A stretch of DNA of 64,000 nucleotides from JBGPTK01 sp963797765. Lineage in GTDB: Bacteria; Acidobacteriota; Terriglobia; Acidiferrales; UBA7541. The stretch is from NCBI GenBank assembly GCA_963797765.1, contig CAWCQU010000003.1, positions 186,001 to 250,000 of the forward strand, read 5' to 3'. The notes beneath the pieces were generated by a model. It saw only the letters and a program-made list of their open reading frames with translations. It was not told the origin of the DNA and made no database searches. This document shows positions 32,999 through 41,437 of this stretch, in pieces. How positions within the stretch are numbered: position 1 is the first letter of the stretch; every line of letters starts with the position of its first letter. The position numbers and the translations under genes are program-made.

Positions 32999-34752
32999 GC
33001 GATCATGCCCACGGCGCGGTGCACGTCCCGCAGGCACCGACCGGATTCATTCAGAAATACGTTTTCAGCAAGGATCATAAGGTAATCGGCATTCAGTATT
33101 TCCTGATGGCGATGGCGGCGGTGATCGTGGGGATCGTGCTGTCGCTGCTGATGCGGATGCATATCGTCTGGCCGGGGATGCATCTTCCGTTTGTTTCCGG
33201 CGGAATCATGACGCCGGAGCAGTATCTGGCGTTGGTCACCATGCACGGCACGATCATGGTGTTCTTCGTTTTGACGACCGCGCCGCAAAGCGGATTTGGA
33301 AATTATTTTCTGCCCATACAGATTGGCGCGCCGGATATGGCGTTTCCGACGCTGAACATGCTTTCGTTCTGGTTCACGTTTGTGGCGTTCCTGGTGATGC
33401 TGGGGGCGTTTATTGTTCCTGGTGGCGCTCCGATCAGCGGATGGACCACGTATCCTCCGCTTTCCGGAATTGGCGAGGCTGCGGGGCCTGGTGAGGGATT
33501 GGGCCAGACGATGTGGCTGATCAGCATCGTGATTTTCTGCGGCGCGTCGCTGATGGGCGCGCTGAATTTTATCGCCACGATCATTGATCTGCGGGCTCCG
33601 GGCCTTTCACTGATGCGCATGCCACTGACTTGCTGGGCATGGTTTGTGACGGCGATCCTTGGATTGCTGGCGTTTGGTGTGCTGCTGGCTGCGGGATTAT
33701 TGCTGGTGCTGGACCGGTCGGCGGGAACTAGCTTTTTTATTCCCGGGGGATTGGTGATCACCGATGTTTTGATAAAGCATAAAGGCGGGTCGCCTTTGTT
33801 ATGGCAGCACCTTTTCTGGTTCTTTGGCCACCCGGAGGTTTACATCGCGATTCTGCCGGGCATGGGTGTTGCCTCGCATGTGCTGGCGACATTTTCGCGG
33901 AAGCCGGTGTTCGGATATCGCGCGATGGTTTATTCAATCTGCGGGATTGGATTTTTGGGATTCATGGTGTGGGGCCATCACATGTTTATCAGCGGAATGA
34001 GCCCCTATTCGGCGATTGCGTTTTCGGTGCTGACCATGTCGATCGGCGTGCCTTCGGCGATCAAGACATTTAACTGGCTAGGCACTTTGTGGGGCGGCAA
34101 AATTCAGTTCACTTCGCCCATGCTGTTTGCGATCGGGTTCGTCTCGCTGTTCGTAACCGGCGGGCTTTCCGGATTGTTTCTGGCGCAGCCGGCGGTTGAC
34201 CTCTATTTCCACGATACATTTTTCGTTGTCGCGCATTTTCATTTGATCATGGGAGTGGCGGCCATCTTCGGGATCTTTGCGGCCACCTATTTCTGGTTTG
34301 GGAAAATGTTCGGCCGGATGATGAATGAGACTATGGGGAAGCTGCACTTCTGGCTTACATTTATCGGCGTCTATTGCGTGTTCATGCCCATGCATTACCT
34401 GGGCATGGCCGGCAACCCGCGCCGCTATGCGGAGCTGAGCGCCAATCATTTTCTGCTTCCGCTGCATCCTGTCCACTATTTCATTACGATCGCTGCATTT
34501 GCCACAGCGACGGTGCAGTTGATTTTCTTTTTCAATTTCTTCTGGAGTTTGAAGTTTGGCCAGAAGGCATCGGAAAATCCTTGGCATGGAACGACGCTGG
34601 AGTGGATCACGTCCTCGCCGCCTGCGTTCGATAATTTTGGCGGGCATTATCCGAGCGTTTATCGTGGCCCGTACGACTACAGTTTGCCGGGCGAGACGGA
34701 AGACTACGTGGTGCAAAACATGCCTCCGGCGGCGGCTGGGAAGTCACATTAG
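32995..34752 (+). CDS. coxA: Cytochrome c oxidase subunit I
   Basis: Start at ATG 32995 overlapping the coxB stop (ATGA), with GGAG upstream. 585 residues and about twelve membrane helices. The heme-copper centre is complete. FGHPEVY carries the CuB His, the cross-linked Tyr and the proton-channel Glu. WGHHMF carries two CuB His residues. HDTFFVVAHFH carries the magnesium and heme ligands. The lysine channel is represented by SAIKTFNW. GAPDMAFP is the D-channel-type loop. This fits an A-type proton-pumping oxidase that reduces oxygen at the cell membrane. Confidence 0.97.
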   Translation: MSDHAHGAVHVPQAPTGFIQKYVFSKDHKVIGIQYFLMAMAAVIVGIVLSLLMRMHIVWPGMHLPFVSGGIMTPEQYLALVTMHGTIMVFFVLTTAPQSGFGNYFLPIQIGAPDMAFPTLNMLSFWFTFVAFLVMLGAFIVPGGAPISGWTTYPPLSGIGEAAGPGEGLGQTMWLISIVIFCGASLMGALNFIATIIDLRAPGLSLMRMPLTCWAWFVTAILGLLAFGVLLAAGLLLVLDRSAGTSFFIPGGLVITDVLIKHKGGSPLLWQHLFWFFGHPEVYIAILPGMGVASHVLATFSRKPVFGYRAMVYSICGIGFLGFMVWGHHMFISGMSPYSAIAFSVLTMSIGVPSAIKTFNWLGTLWGGKIQFTSPMLFAIGFVSLFVTGGLSGLFLAQPAVDLYFHDTFFVVAHFHLIMGVAAIFGIFAATYFWFGKMFGRMMNETMGKLHFWLTFIGVYCVFMPMHYLGMAGNPRRYAELSANHFLLPLHPVHYFITIAAFATATVQLIFFFNFFWSLKFGQKASENPWHGTTLEWITSSPPAFDNFGGHYPSVYRGPYDYSLPGETEDYVVQNMPPAAAGKSH

Positions 34753-34767
34753 GAGTTTTTGATTCGA

Positions 34768-35433
34768 ATGGCTGCAACAACCATTCACGACGAACTCGAA
34801 ATCAGGCGCGACGGCGGCGGCCGGGGCGGCAATGGATCTGGCGGGCCGGGCTTCGGCGGTGATGGCGGGGACCACGCCGAGCGAAGCGGCGCGGTGCCGC
34901 AGCGCGCTTACATTACCGGAATGACGGTGGGGCTGGCCGGGATTTTGATGTTCTTCATGGCGCTGACGAGCGCCTACATCGTTCGCAAGGGAATTTCACT
35001 GGATTGGCAGACATTTAGGCTTCCCAAAATTTTGTGGCTGAACACACTAATCCTGCTGGCCAGCAGCGTGACGATCGAGCGGGCGCGGCGCGAGCTTCAT
35101 CTGTCAAATCTGGATGACTTCCGGTATTGGTGGGCCCTTACCACTGCTTTGGGACTGATGTTTCTCGGCGGACAACTGCTTGCCTGGCGGCAACTTTCGG
35201 CAGCAGGCGTTTATCTGGTGAGCAATCCGAGTAGCAGCTTTTTCTACGTATTGACGGCGGCGCACGGATTGCACCTGCTGGGCGGGATTATTGCTTTGCT
35301 GTTCGTGGGATGGCTGAATTTCCGGCGCGCCCACATCGAACGCTCCACGGCAACCGAAGTGAGTGCAATTTATTGGCACTTCATGGACGGACTGTGGGTG
35401 TTTCTGCTTCTACTTCTTTATCTGGGACGGTGA
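34768..35433 (+). CDS. Cytochrome c oxidase subunit III-like protein, first copy
   Basis: Start at ATG 34768 with AGGAG upstream; 221 residues. A Gly/Asp-rich soluble N-terminus (GGGRGGNGSGGPGFGGDGGD) precedes five membrane helices (LAGILMFFMALTSAYIV, ILWLNTLILLASSVTIERAR, and others). AAHGLHLLGGI and SAIYWHFMDGLWVFLLLLLY are the signature ends of subunit III. It is followed after three bases by a second subunit III homologue, a doubling seen in several oxidase operons. Confidence 0.88.
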   Translation: MAATTIHDELEIRRDGGGRGGNGSGGPGFGGDGGDHAERSGAVPQRAYITGMTVGLAGILMFFMALTSAYIVRKGISLDWQTFRLPKILWLNTLILLASSVTIERARRELHLSNLDDFRYWWALTTALGLMFLGGQLLAWRQLSAAGVYLVSNPSSSFFYVLTAAHGLHLLGGIIALLFVGWLNFRRAHIERSTATEVSAIYWHFMDGLWVFLLLLLYLGR

Positions 35434-35436
35434 AGC

Positions 35437-36072
35437 GTGTCAGACACTGAATTCGAAATTGTGGCTGATTCTCCGTGGTCTGGCGGGGGATCGCCATTTG
35501 CCGTCAGGTCGATCAAGTTCGGGATGTGGCTGTTTATTATTTCCGACTCGCTCACCTTTTCGGCTTTGCTGATCAGTTATGCGTGGGTGAGGCTGGCGAA
35601 TCCGGATTGGCCGCGACCGTTTCCGTTTTCTCCTGCGATTCTGAACGCCAGCTTCCTGACGTTGATCTTGCTCTCCAGCAGCTTGACGATGGTCTTGGGG
35701 GTCAATGCGGCGCATCAGGGCCAGCGGAGCAAAGCGGTGAAATATTTAATCGCCACTTCGATTCTGGGAGCGGCTTTCGTGATTTTGCACTTGGGCGAAT
35801 GGTTCCGGCTGTTTGATGAGGGCGTTACGCCCTGGTCGAATCCGTGGGGTGTGCCATTGTTTGGCGGCACCTTTTTCGGGATTACCGGGCTGCACATGCT
35901 GCACGTCACCATCGGCGTTTTCTACCTTTGGATCATGGCCTTCGGTTACGGCCGCGGAAAATTTAATGCCGATCACGTGGAAGTAAGCGGCCTCTACTGG
36001 CACTTCGTGGACCTGGTGTGGATGTTTGTGTTCCCCATGTTGTATTTGATGTCCGTCAGCCTGAAAGGCTGA
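35437..36072 (+). CDS. coxC: Cytochrome c oxidase subunit III, second copy
   Basis: GTG start at 35437, three bases after the previous gene; 211 residues with five membrane helices. Subunit III marks are FGMWLFIISDSLTFSALLIS, the E in LHLGEWFRL, GLHMLHVTIGVFYLW and GLYWHFVDLVWMFVFPMLYL. It stabilises subunit I during turnover in known oxidases. Longer and closer to classical subunit III than the preceding gene. Confidence 0.92.
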   Translation: MSDTEFEIVADSPWSGGGSPFAVRSIKFGMWLFIISDSLTFSALLISYAWVRLANPDWPRPFPFSPAILNASFLTLILLSSSLTMVLGVNAAHQGQRSKAVKYLIATSILGAAFVILHLGEWFRLFDEGVTPWSNPWGVPLFGGTFFGITGLHMLHVTIGVFYLWIMAFGYGRGKFNADHVEVSGLYWHFVDLVWMFVFPMLYLMSVSLKG

Positions 36073-36088
36073 GAAGCGGAGCGAGCGG

Positions 36089-36418
36089 ATGAATGCACAC
36101 GGCGAGGTGGCGGTCGACGATGGGCACGAAGTAGGAACAACCAAATTATTTCTTTGGGTTTGGTTCTGGCTTCTGCTGCTGACGGCAATTGAAGTCTTGC
36201 TGGCCTATTTTCAATTGCATCCCTACTTGATGTTAACGATCTTGATCGGGCTGTCGCTGATCAAGTCGGCACTGATTCTGTCTTATTTCATGCATTTGCG
36301 GTTTGAAAGGCTTAGCCTGTTTCTGATACTGGTTCCGGCGATGGTGTTTTGCATCTGCATGATGCTGATTATGTTCTTCCCGGATAGCGTGCGGCTGATG
36401 CAGATGCGCTCGCATTGA
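36089..36418 (+). CDS. Cytochrome c oxidase subunit IV-like protein
   Basis: 109 residues with three hydrophobic segments (LFLWVWFWLLLLTAIEVLLA, MLTILIGLSLIKSALILSYF, LFLILVPAMVFCICMMLIMF). The KSALILSYFMHLRFE stretch is typical of the prokaryotic COX4/CtaF group. It lies sixteen bases after coxC in the same operon; an assembly or stability role is inferred. Confidence 0.88.
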   Translation: MNAHGEVAVDDGHEVGTTKLFLWVWFWLLLLTAIEVLLAYFQLHPYLMLTILIGLSLIKSALILSYFMHLRFERLSLFLILVPAMVFCICMMLIMFFPDSVRLMQMRSH

Positions 36419-36429
36419 GGAATTTTTAC

Positions 36430-36726
36430 ATGAAGAGAATGGCGGCATGTGTGGTTCTGATGTTGGTTCTGAGCGCGGCGTTTCCGCTTGCTCCGGCCTC
36501 GCGGGCACAGGGATGCGTAATGTGCCAGACCAGCGCCAGCGCGGCAGGGAAGGCGGGCGAGCGCGCGCTGGATAAGGCGATTCTTACTCTGCTGCTGCCG
36601 CCCCTAACGATGTTTCTGCTGATTCTGGGATTTGCCTGGAAGCGCAGCAGGGCGATTTCACGCGCCAATGAGAAGTTGAATCGAAGAGTGGCTTCCCCGC
36701 CGAAGGTAATTTTGGATCTTCCCTGA
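36430..36726 (+). CDS. Small membrane protein at the end of the cox operon
   Basis: Start at ATG 36430 with GAGGAA upstream. 98 residues. A signal-like N-terminus (VVLMLVLSAAFPLAPASRA) is followed by QGCVMCQTSASAAG, whose CxxC pair lacks the His needed for heme c. A membrane helix (LLPPLTMFLLILGFAWK) and a basic tail follow. The position suggests a role in oxidase assembly, perhaps copper or thiol handling, but this is an inference. Confidence 0.7.
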   Translation: MKRMAACVVLMLVLSAAFPLAPASRAQGCVMCQTSASAAGKAGERALDKAILTLLLPPLTMFLLILGFAWKRSRAISRANEKLNRRVASPPKVILDLP

Positions 36727-36765
36727 TCTTTTTCGTGTTTCGCGAGTGCCTTGCATCTTCGCGAG

Positions 36766-36885
36766 AAATCCGGGCGCAGCAAGCAGCGCCCCTACGACCC
36801 CCTAAAACCACCGACTGGTTCAAGGGCGTGTAGGGCGCGGCCCTTCGAAGCTCAGGGTGAACTGAAGCCGGCCCCCTACACAGAG
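36766..36885. repeat. R6-type dispersed repeat
   Basis: GGGCGCAGCAAGCAGCGCCC, then GGGCGCGGCCCTTCGAAGCT and CAGGGTGAACTGAAGCCGGC. GGGCGC and GCGCCC flank AGCAAGCA, a small hairpin. Other copies are near 24396, 24480, 27773 and 37668. It lies between the convergent cox operon and peroxiredoxin gene. Confidence 0.6.
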
Positions 36886-36950
36886 GAAACTGCACGGAGG
36901 CCGTCCATTTTGCCTTGGACGGTCTCCGGGCAGTCGGAGAGATCAGAAAG

Positions 36951-37535
36951 CTATTGGCCGGGTTTATTGTGCAGGCCCAGGCAGATGTCCACGGCACTGG
37001 CCGGGTCAACTGCGCTGTTATCCTGCACGATGTGCTGGATCACGCCTTGCTTGTCGATCACGAAGGTGGTGCGGCGCGCGAATTCGTACTGGTCCACTTT
37101 CAGATCGTAGGATTTGAGGATGCCGTAGGCTTTCAGCACCTTGTGATTCATGTCGCTGAGGAGCGGAAAGGTGACGCCGATTTGCTTGGCAAAGGCGCCG
37201 TTGGCGGCGGGACTATCGATGCTGATTCCGAAAACTACGGTGTCACTTGCTTCGAGCTTGGCCAGATCAGACTGATAGGCCTGTAATTCCTTCGTTCAAC
37301 CCCCGGTGAACGCCAAGACGTAGAAAGCGAGGATGACGGTTTTTTTGCCCCGGTACTGGCTCAGCGTGACCGGATCTTTCTGGTCGCTGGGCAGGGTGAA
37401 ATCGGGGGCCATCTCTCCCACTTTCAGGTTCGTCTCGGTGATCGCCGGCTTTTGCGGTTCCTGCGCGGCCATTGGCAAAGGCATGGCAGGGGAGAGGAGC
37501 AGCAGTCCGCCGAGCAACGCACTGAGATACTTCAT
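36951..37535 (-). CDS. Exported peroxiredoxin, probable selenoprotein (TGGU active site)
   Basis: The frame from ATG 37535 gives a signal peptide (KYLSALLGGLLLLSPAMPLP), the peroxiredoxin entry VGEMAPDFTLPSDQKDPVTL, then VILAFYVLAFTGG. TGA follows at 37296-37298. The same frame continues TKELQAYQSDLAKLEASDTV, SIDSPAANGAFAKQIGVTFP and FARRTTFVIDKQGVI to TAG at 36951: 194 residues if TGA is selenocysteine (residue 80). AhpC/TSA-type enzymes have T-x-x-C here, so TGA replaces the peroxidatic cysteine itself. A SECIS-like hairpin lies 15-36 bases after the UGA. It would reduce peroxides outside the cytoplasm, which would need selenoprotein export. Known PrxU proteins give precedent for Sec at this residue. 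Confidence 0.82.
37260..37281 (-). promoter_or_regulatory. Candidate bacterial SECIS hairpin of the peroxiredoxin gene
   Basis: The transcript reads GGCC-U-AUC-AGUCU-GAU-CU-GGCC. A four-pair lower stem, an unpaired U on the 5' side and a three-pair upper stem close a five-base loop with G second. The loop G is 24 bases after the UGA. The unpaired U and the GUCU loop resemble the SelB-recognised fdhF element of E. coli. Judged by eye. Confidence 0.6.
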
Positions 37536-37667
37536 AAATTAGTCTCCTTGGCACAGCTTCGAGATAAGTGGCGACTCTCAACAACATCCAGATAATATCA
37601 TGCTACGAGGAAGAGGATGATGAATGAGGAAAGTGGCTGCTGTCCTCTTGTGACGGAAAAAGCGGGC

Positions 37668-37770
37668 GCAGCCCTTCGAAGCTCAGGGTGAACCCTTCGA
37701 AGCTCCCTTCGTTTCTCAGGGCGAGCAGGGTAAACCCGTCGGATCTCACGGTGAACAAGCAGCGCCCCTG
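37668..37770. repeat. R6-type dispersed repeat, degenerate double copy
   Basis: GGGCGCAGCCCTTCGAAGCT, CAGGGTGAACCCTTCGAAGC and AACAAGCAGCGCCCCTGCG. It sits in the 302-bp gap upstream of the peroxiredoxin gene, which holds no other recognisable feature. Confidence 0.6.
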
Positions 37771-37837
37771 CGAAATAACTGGAGGTCTCCGGTCCACTGC
37801 ATCGATTTATAGAAACATCCGGGATGGCACTGCGGGG

Positions 37838-38092
37838 CTAACGAAGACGGCCTGGGGGATCGGCGGGATCAGGCGTGGGCGGGACAGATTTAGGGCGCTG
37901 GCCCTCTGGCAATCGGGAAGGAGCGGGTTGCGGCAATCCGATGCCGCGATTCAGTTCGAGATGTTCCTTGCCGCAACGAGGACAGTAACCTTTTCCATTT
38001 TCTTCGTCGCGCAGGCTGGCGAGTTCGTAGCAGCCGCAGATGCAGTCACAGTAGCCGGTGAGTGAAGCGGTTTTGATCGGGACCAACGCCAT
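37838..38092 (-). CDS. Small cysteine-rich (zinc-ribbon-like) protein
   Basis: Start taken at ATG 38092, with GGAGGGAG upstream. The longer open frame runs back through the HD-GYP gene region and is not credible. 84 residues. The cysteines are arranged GYCDCICGCYEL and GYCPRCGKEH, a probable zinc site, followed by a proline-rich tail (PPTPDPADPPGRLR). It follows the HD-GYP response regulator by 67 bp in the same direction. Function unknown. Confidence 0.65.
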   Translation of the reverse strand: MALVPIKTASLTGYCDCICGCYELASLRDEENGKGYCPRCGKEHLELNRGIGLPQPAPSRLPEGQRPKSVPPTPDPADPPGRLR

Positions 38093-38159
38093 TCGTTCTC
38101 CCTCCGCAAAGGATACTACCTGCCGTGCCAATGTTTCGCAACACCGGCTCGCAGGCGGC

Positions 38160-39251
38160 CTAGAGATTCTCGATTTGCGAGAGACGGAAGGGATCGCCCA
38201 GGCTCTCGCGCAATTCTCCCCAGAGAGTTTCCGGCATGCCCAGAAAAACTTCCACAACCTTGGGATCGAATTGCGTACCCGAAAACCGTTTGATCTCTTC
38301 GCGCGCTGCCGCAACGGTTTGCGCTTTGCGGTAGGGCCGGTCGGAAATCATCGCGTCGAGCGTATCGGCAACCGCGAATATACGCGAGCCGAGAGGGATC
38401 TCTTCGCCTTTTAGTCCGCGAGGATAACCGCTGCCGTCGTAAGATTCCTGGTGCGTCAGAACAATTTCGGCGGCTTCGCGCAAAAATGGAATGCGCTCCA
38501 GCGCGGCATAGCCAATCTCGCAGTGGCGCCGCATCACCGTGCGCTCGTCGTCAGTAAGGGGTCCGGGTTTGCGAAGAATCACGTCCGGGATGCCCATTTT
38601 GCCAATGTCGTGCAAAAAGGCGCCGCGGGCGATGTGCCGCAGCGAACCGCGGTCCACCTTAATTGCCTTGGCTATGCTGATCGTGAAAGCGGTTACGCGC
38701 TGGCAGTGGCCCTCCGTTTCCGCGTCCTTCATATCCAGCGCGCCGCCGAGCGCTTCCAGCGTGTAATCGTAGGACTGCTCGAGTTCGCGTAACGCCAGGG
38801 AAAGTTGTTGAGTGCGCTCTGCCACCAAACGTTCCAAGTCTTGTTGATAGGTGCGATTTTCGAGAATCAGCCGGCGATGTTCCAAAGCCCGGCGAACACT
38901 CATGTAGAGTTGATCTTTTTCGAACGGCTTGAGGATGTAGTCGTAGGCGCCGGAACGGATTGCCTGGATGGCGATGGATAAATCGTGGGTTGCGGTGACC
39001 ATGATCACTGGGACATCGCCGTCGCGGGCACGCAAGTGTGACAGCAATTCCATGCCGTCCATCTTCGGCATCACGATGTCGCTCAGCACCAGATCGGGCT
39101 TAGATGCATCGAATTGATCCAGGGCCAGCCGTCCGTTCGAAACTACCGTGCAACGATACCCCTGCGCTTCGAGTAGCGTGGTGATGACTTCGCGGATAGC
39201 TTCTTCATCGTCTACAACGAGGATTCTTTCGCCAGCCAAGGGCTCCTCCAA
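38160..39251 (-). CDS. Response regulator with HD-GYP cyclic-di-GMP phosphodiesterase domain
   Basis: 363 residues. The N-terminal receiver (RILVVDDEEAIREVITTLLE; phospho-acceptor in DLVLSDIVMPKMDG; Lys in YILKPFEKDQL) is followed by a coiled coil (residues about 125-160). The HD-GYP domain has HCQRV, FLHDIGKMGIPD, HCEIGYAALE, HQESYDGSGYPRGL and DTLDAMISDRPYR. The intact HD and GYP motifs predict hydrolysis of cyclic-di-GMP, lowering the biofilm signal when the receiver is switched. No kinase is adjacent, so its partner is elsewhere. Confidence 0.92.
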   Translation of the reverse strand: MEEPLAGERILVVDDEEAIREVITTLLEAQGYRCTVVSNGRLALDQFDASKPDLVLSDIVMPKMDGMELLSHLRARDGDVPVIMVTATHDLSIAIQAIRSGAYDYILKPFEKDQLYMSVRRALEHRRLILENRTYQQDLERLVAERTQQLSLALRELEQSYDYTLEALGGALDMKDAETEGHCQRVTAFTISIAKAIKVDRGSLRHIARGAFLHDIGKMGIPDVILRKPGPLTDDERTVMRRHCEIGYAALERIPFLREAAEIVLTHQESYDGSGYPRGLKGEEIPLGSRIFAVADTLDAMISDRPYRKAQTVAAAREEIKRFSGTQFDPKVVEVFLGMPETLWGELRESLGDPFRLSQIENL

Positions 39252-39656
39252 GCTCGCGCGGTTACATGGTAAGGTACACCGCCGCTACGGACGTCTGACC
39301 ACTCTTTTGGAACGAGTGCTTCGATAACAACATTTATTCATCTACCTTTGCAAGTACTTTGGCGCGATCTCGAAAGGCAATTGGATCTCTAACGGGAGCA
39401 CGATAGCCGCTGTTCCCAGTGCCAGATTAAGAGCTCTGCGATTCAAGAAATTACGGCCCAGTTTTTTTTCGTACCATTTTGGTTCACTGCAATAGGTTAG
39501 GCATTTCTGTTAGTTACCACGGCATTTGAATGGCCAGAAGGGTAATCGAAGCGGTTTTCGTCGTAAGCTAAATCCAATCGGGCTGGGAGGGACTGCCGTC
39601 TTTAAACTTTCACATCGCTGACCGGCGCACGCGTGCTGCGGATCCTTCACGCCATT
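39252..39656. other. Gene-free stretch, nothing recognised
   Basis: AT-richer than its surroundings, with no supported gene and none of the named repeat families seen. It may carry the promoter of the HD-GYP gene near its left end. Confidence 0.45.
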
Positions 39657-40244
39657 TCAAAGACTGAAACCAGCTCCCAGCCGTGAAGGCGACTGCTGCT
39701 CAAGCGCCACCATGGTCGCCTCAATCTTGGCCGCATAGCTTCCCACCATGTCAGCGAGCCGGATAACATCCCTCGGAGCGAGCGAACCAAACGCAAGTTG
39801 GACATCCACGAGCCGATAAGCCATTCGAAAACGTATGCCGAGCCAAACTCGTTCCGCCTCTTGAGATCGCTCTACTTCGGGAGAAAGGGCTGCCACTGTT
39901 CGCGCCAGGCGATCCAGCCGCACGAAGTCCTCGTATAGGCCCTTTAGAAATGCCTTGGCCACGCGACGCCTTTCGGCACGCCATTTTCGGTGATCCGTGG
40001 CAGTCATTCGTGCACTCAAGAATGTCTCATCCGAGCGAGAAAGAACTTGGCGCAGTTGCGGAAAGTGGCGGCAGTGGAGTGAGGAAAGATTCTCAGGGGG
40101 AGGCTCTTCATGGAAAGTTCGAACGGCCGAACCCTTTCCTGGTGGGCGAATAAGCAAAATGAGGGCAAGGAGAACCAGCACGGCAAGAAAGAAGCACAAT
40201 ACGACGAATGGAACCGCGCCAATGAATAGAATAGTTAGGATCAT
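39657..40244 (-). CDS. Membrane-anchored protein of unknown function
   Basis: Start at ATG 40244, overlapping the upstream gene stop (ATGA). 195 residues. One long N-terminal hydrophobic segment (FVVLCFFLAVLVLLALILLI) anchors a cytoplasmic helical domain (KWRAERRRVAKAFLKGLYED, FRMAYRLVDVQLAFGSL). Translational coupling to the polytopic protein upstream suggests joint function. No family recognised. Confidence 0.65.
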   Translation of the reverse strand: MILTILFIGAVPFVVLCFFLAVLVLLALILLIRPPGKGSAVRTFHEEPPPENLSSLHCRHFPQLRQVLSRSDETFLSARMTATDHRKWRAERRRVAKAFLKGLYEDFVRLDRLARTVAALSPEVERSQEAERVWLGIRFRMAYRLVDVQLAFGSLAPRDVIRLADMVGSYAAKIEATMVALEQQSPSRLGAGFSL

Positions 40245-41026
40245 GGCATCCACTTCCACATCTCCTGCAATTTCTGGTTCAGTTCACGCAATCGATGGTT
40301 CATTTCTGGACTGACCTGCAAATAGACATCTGGTTTGAGCAGCGCCGGCTGTGATTGGGTTGCCGGCAGCGGTTTCCACAAGGCGACACACCAAAGCACC
40401 GTGGCCACCTGAAAGGTCGCGCCGCGTATATCGTTCCATCGGGCAAAATAATTACTCCGCCACACTTCCAACAGGCCGTTGTTGACGATCTGCACCGCCG
40501 AATACAGGCACAGGCCCCATAAAATCAGCGGAATGGGACGCTCGATTCGAATCCTGTAATAACGGCAAAAAGCCAGACCGACCAGCATAATAACGACGAC
40601 GGCGAACTCCAGGCCGCGCTCGCCCGAGAGCACCATGAGAGTCAAACGTGGCCCGCGCTGATTCCACCGGGGAACCGCCAGCAGAATCAGAACCACGCCA
40701 ACGATCAGAAGAGCTTCCCGGGCAATTCGCCAGATTCCCGAGTAGTCCCGTAAGAGCCGCCAACAAATCTCTGCAATTACCGCGCCACGAGCAATCAGGA
40801 GCGCTGCCTGCAGGCCCCAGTAGATGGCAAAAGTTAATGTGGCGTGCAAATCGAGCAAATGATAGGCAGGCCACCAGATGCACTCGTTGAGGACCAAAAG
40901 GATCAGATATCCCGTGAAGATTGGCAGCCGGCGCCACAACCCGCGATGAATTGCCAAAGAACACGCTAGAACCTCGAGCGCGGTTGCGAATACCCAGATG
41001 GAATAGGCAAAATGGCTCAGAAGCAT
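40241..41026 (-). CDS. Polytopic membrane protein of unknown function
   Basis: 261 residues with about seven hydrophobic segments (for example LPIFTGYLILLVLNECIWW, ALLIVGVVLILLAVP, GLEFAVVVIMLVGLAFCRYY, ATFQVATVLWCVALW). A soluble tail (SPEMNHRLRELNQKLQEMW) could form a coiled coil. Similar seven-helix proteins are frequent in acidobacteria as I recall, with no known role. It forms an overlapping pair with the gene at 39657-40244. Confidence 0.7.
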   Translation of the reverse strand: MLLSHFAYSIWVFATALEVLACSLAIHRGLWRRLPIFTGYLILLVLNECIWWPAYHLLDLHATLTFAIYWGLQAALLIARGAVIAEICWRLLRDYSGIWRIAREALLIVGVVLILLAVPRWNQRGPRLTLMVLSGERGLEFAVVVIMLVGLAFCRYYRIRIERPIPLILWGLCLYSAVQIVNNGLLEVWRSNYFARWNDIRGATFQVATVLWCVALWKPLPATQSQPALLKPDVYLQVSPEMNHRLRELNQKLQEMWKWMP

Positions 41027-41111
41027 GCGCGCCGGGACGTATCATACCGGATAGTAAGCCGGAAGTAAATAGAGATACGTCCCGGGCGAATGCTGCCGCT
41101 CGCCGAACGGC

Positions 41112-41339
41112 CTAGCTAACAGACCACGGAAACGGAGGCGCGGGCCCTCCACCATCATCCCAGGTGGGCCTTGGAATGGGGTTAGAATTGATCGACCAGG
41201 GAAATGGAGGCGCAGGGCCTCCCCCGTCTGCCCACAAGGTGTGGATAGTTACCGAGGAGATGTTGACGCCAATACAAACTGGCGCTAGCATTAATACGAT
41301 CAGCGAAAGAACGGCGAGAACTGCTAAACTCTTTTTCAT
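41112..41339 (-). CDS. Small exported peptide with a duplicated DGGGPAPPFPW motif
   Basis: Start at ATG 41339 with an AGGAGGA ribosome site; 75 residues. The signal peptide is KKSLAVLAVLSLIVLMLAPV. The short mature part carries DGGGPAPPFPWS twice, separated by a 13-residue linker (residues about 47-58 and 71 onward), the second copy almost at the C-terminus. The two DNA copies are also nearly identical. No cysteines in the mature part and no maturation genes next to it. Possible roles (secreted signal, surface peptide, precursor) are speculation. Confidence 0.6.
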   Translation of the reverse strand: MKKSLAVLAVLSLIVLMLAPVCIGVNISSVTIHTLWADGGGPAPPFPWSINSNPIPRPTWDDGGGPAPPFPWSVS

Positions 41340-41437
41340 GGTGGACTTCCTCCTGGGCGGGGACAATACGGGCGGACAGTCCAGTTCGGTGGGAAGGCCG
41401 GCAAAAGTTCACAAATCGGAACAGTGGGTACTAGTAC

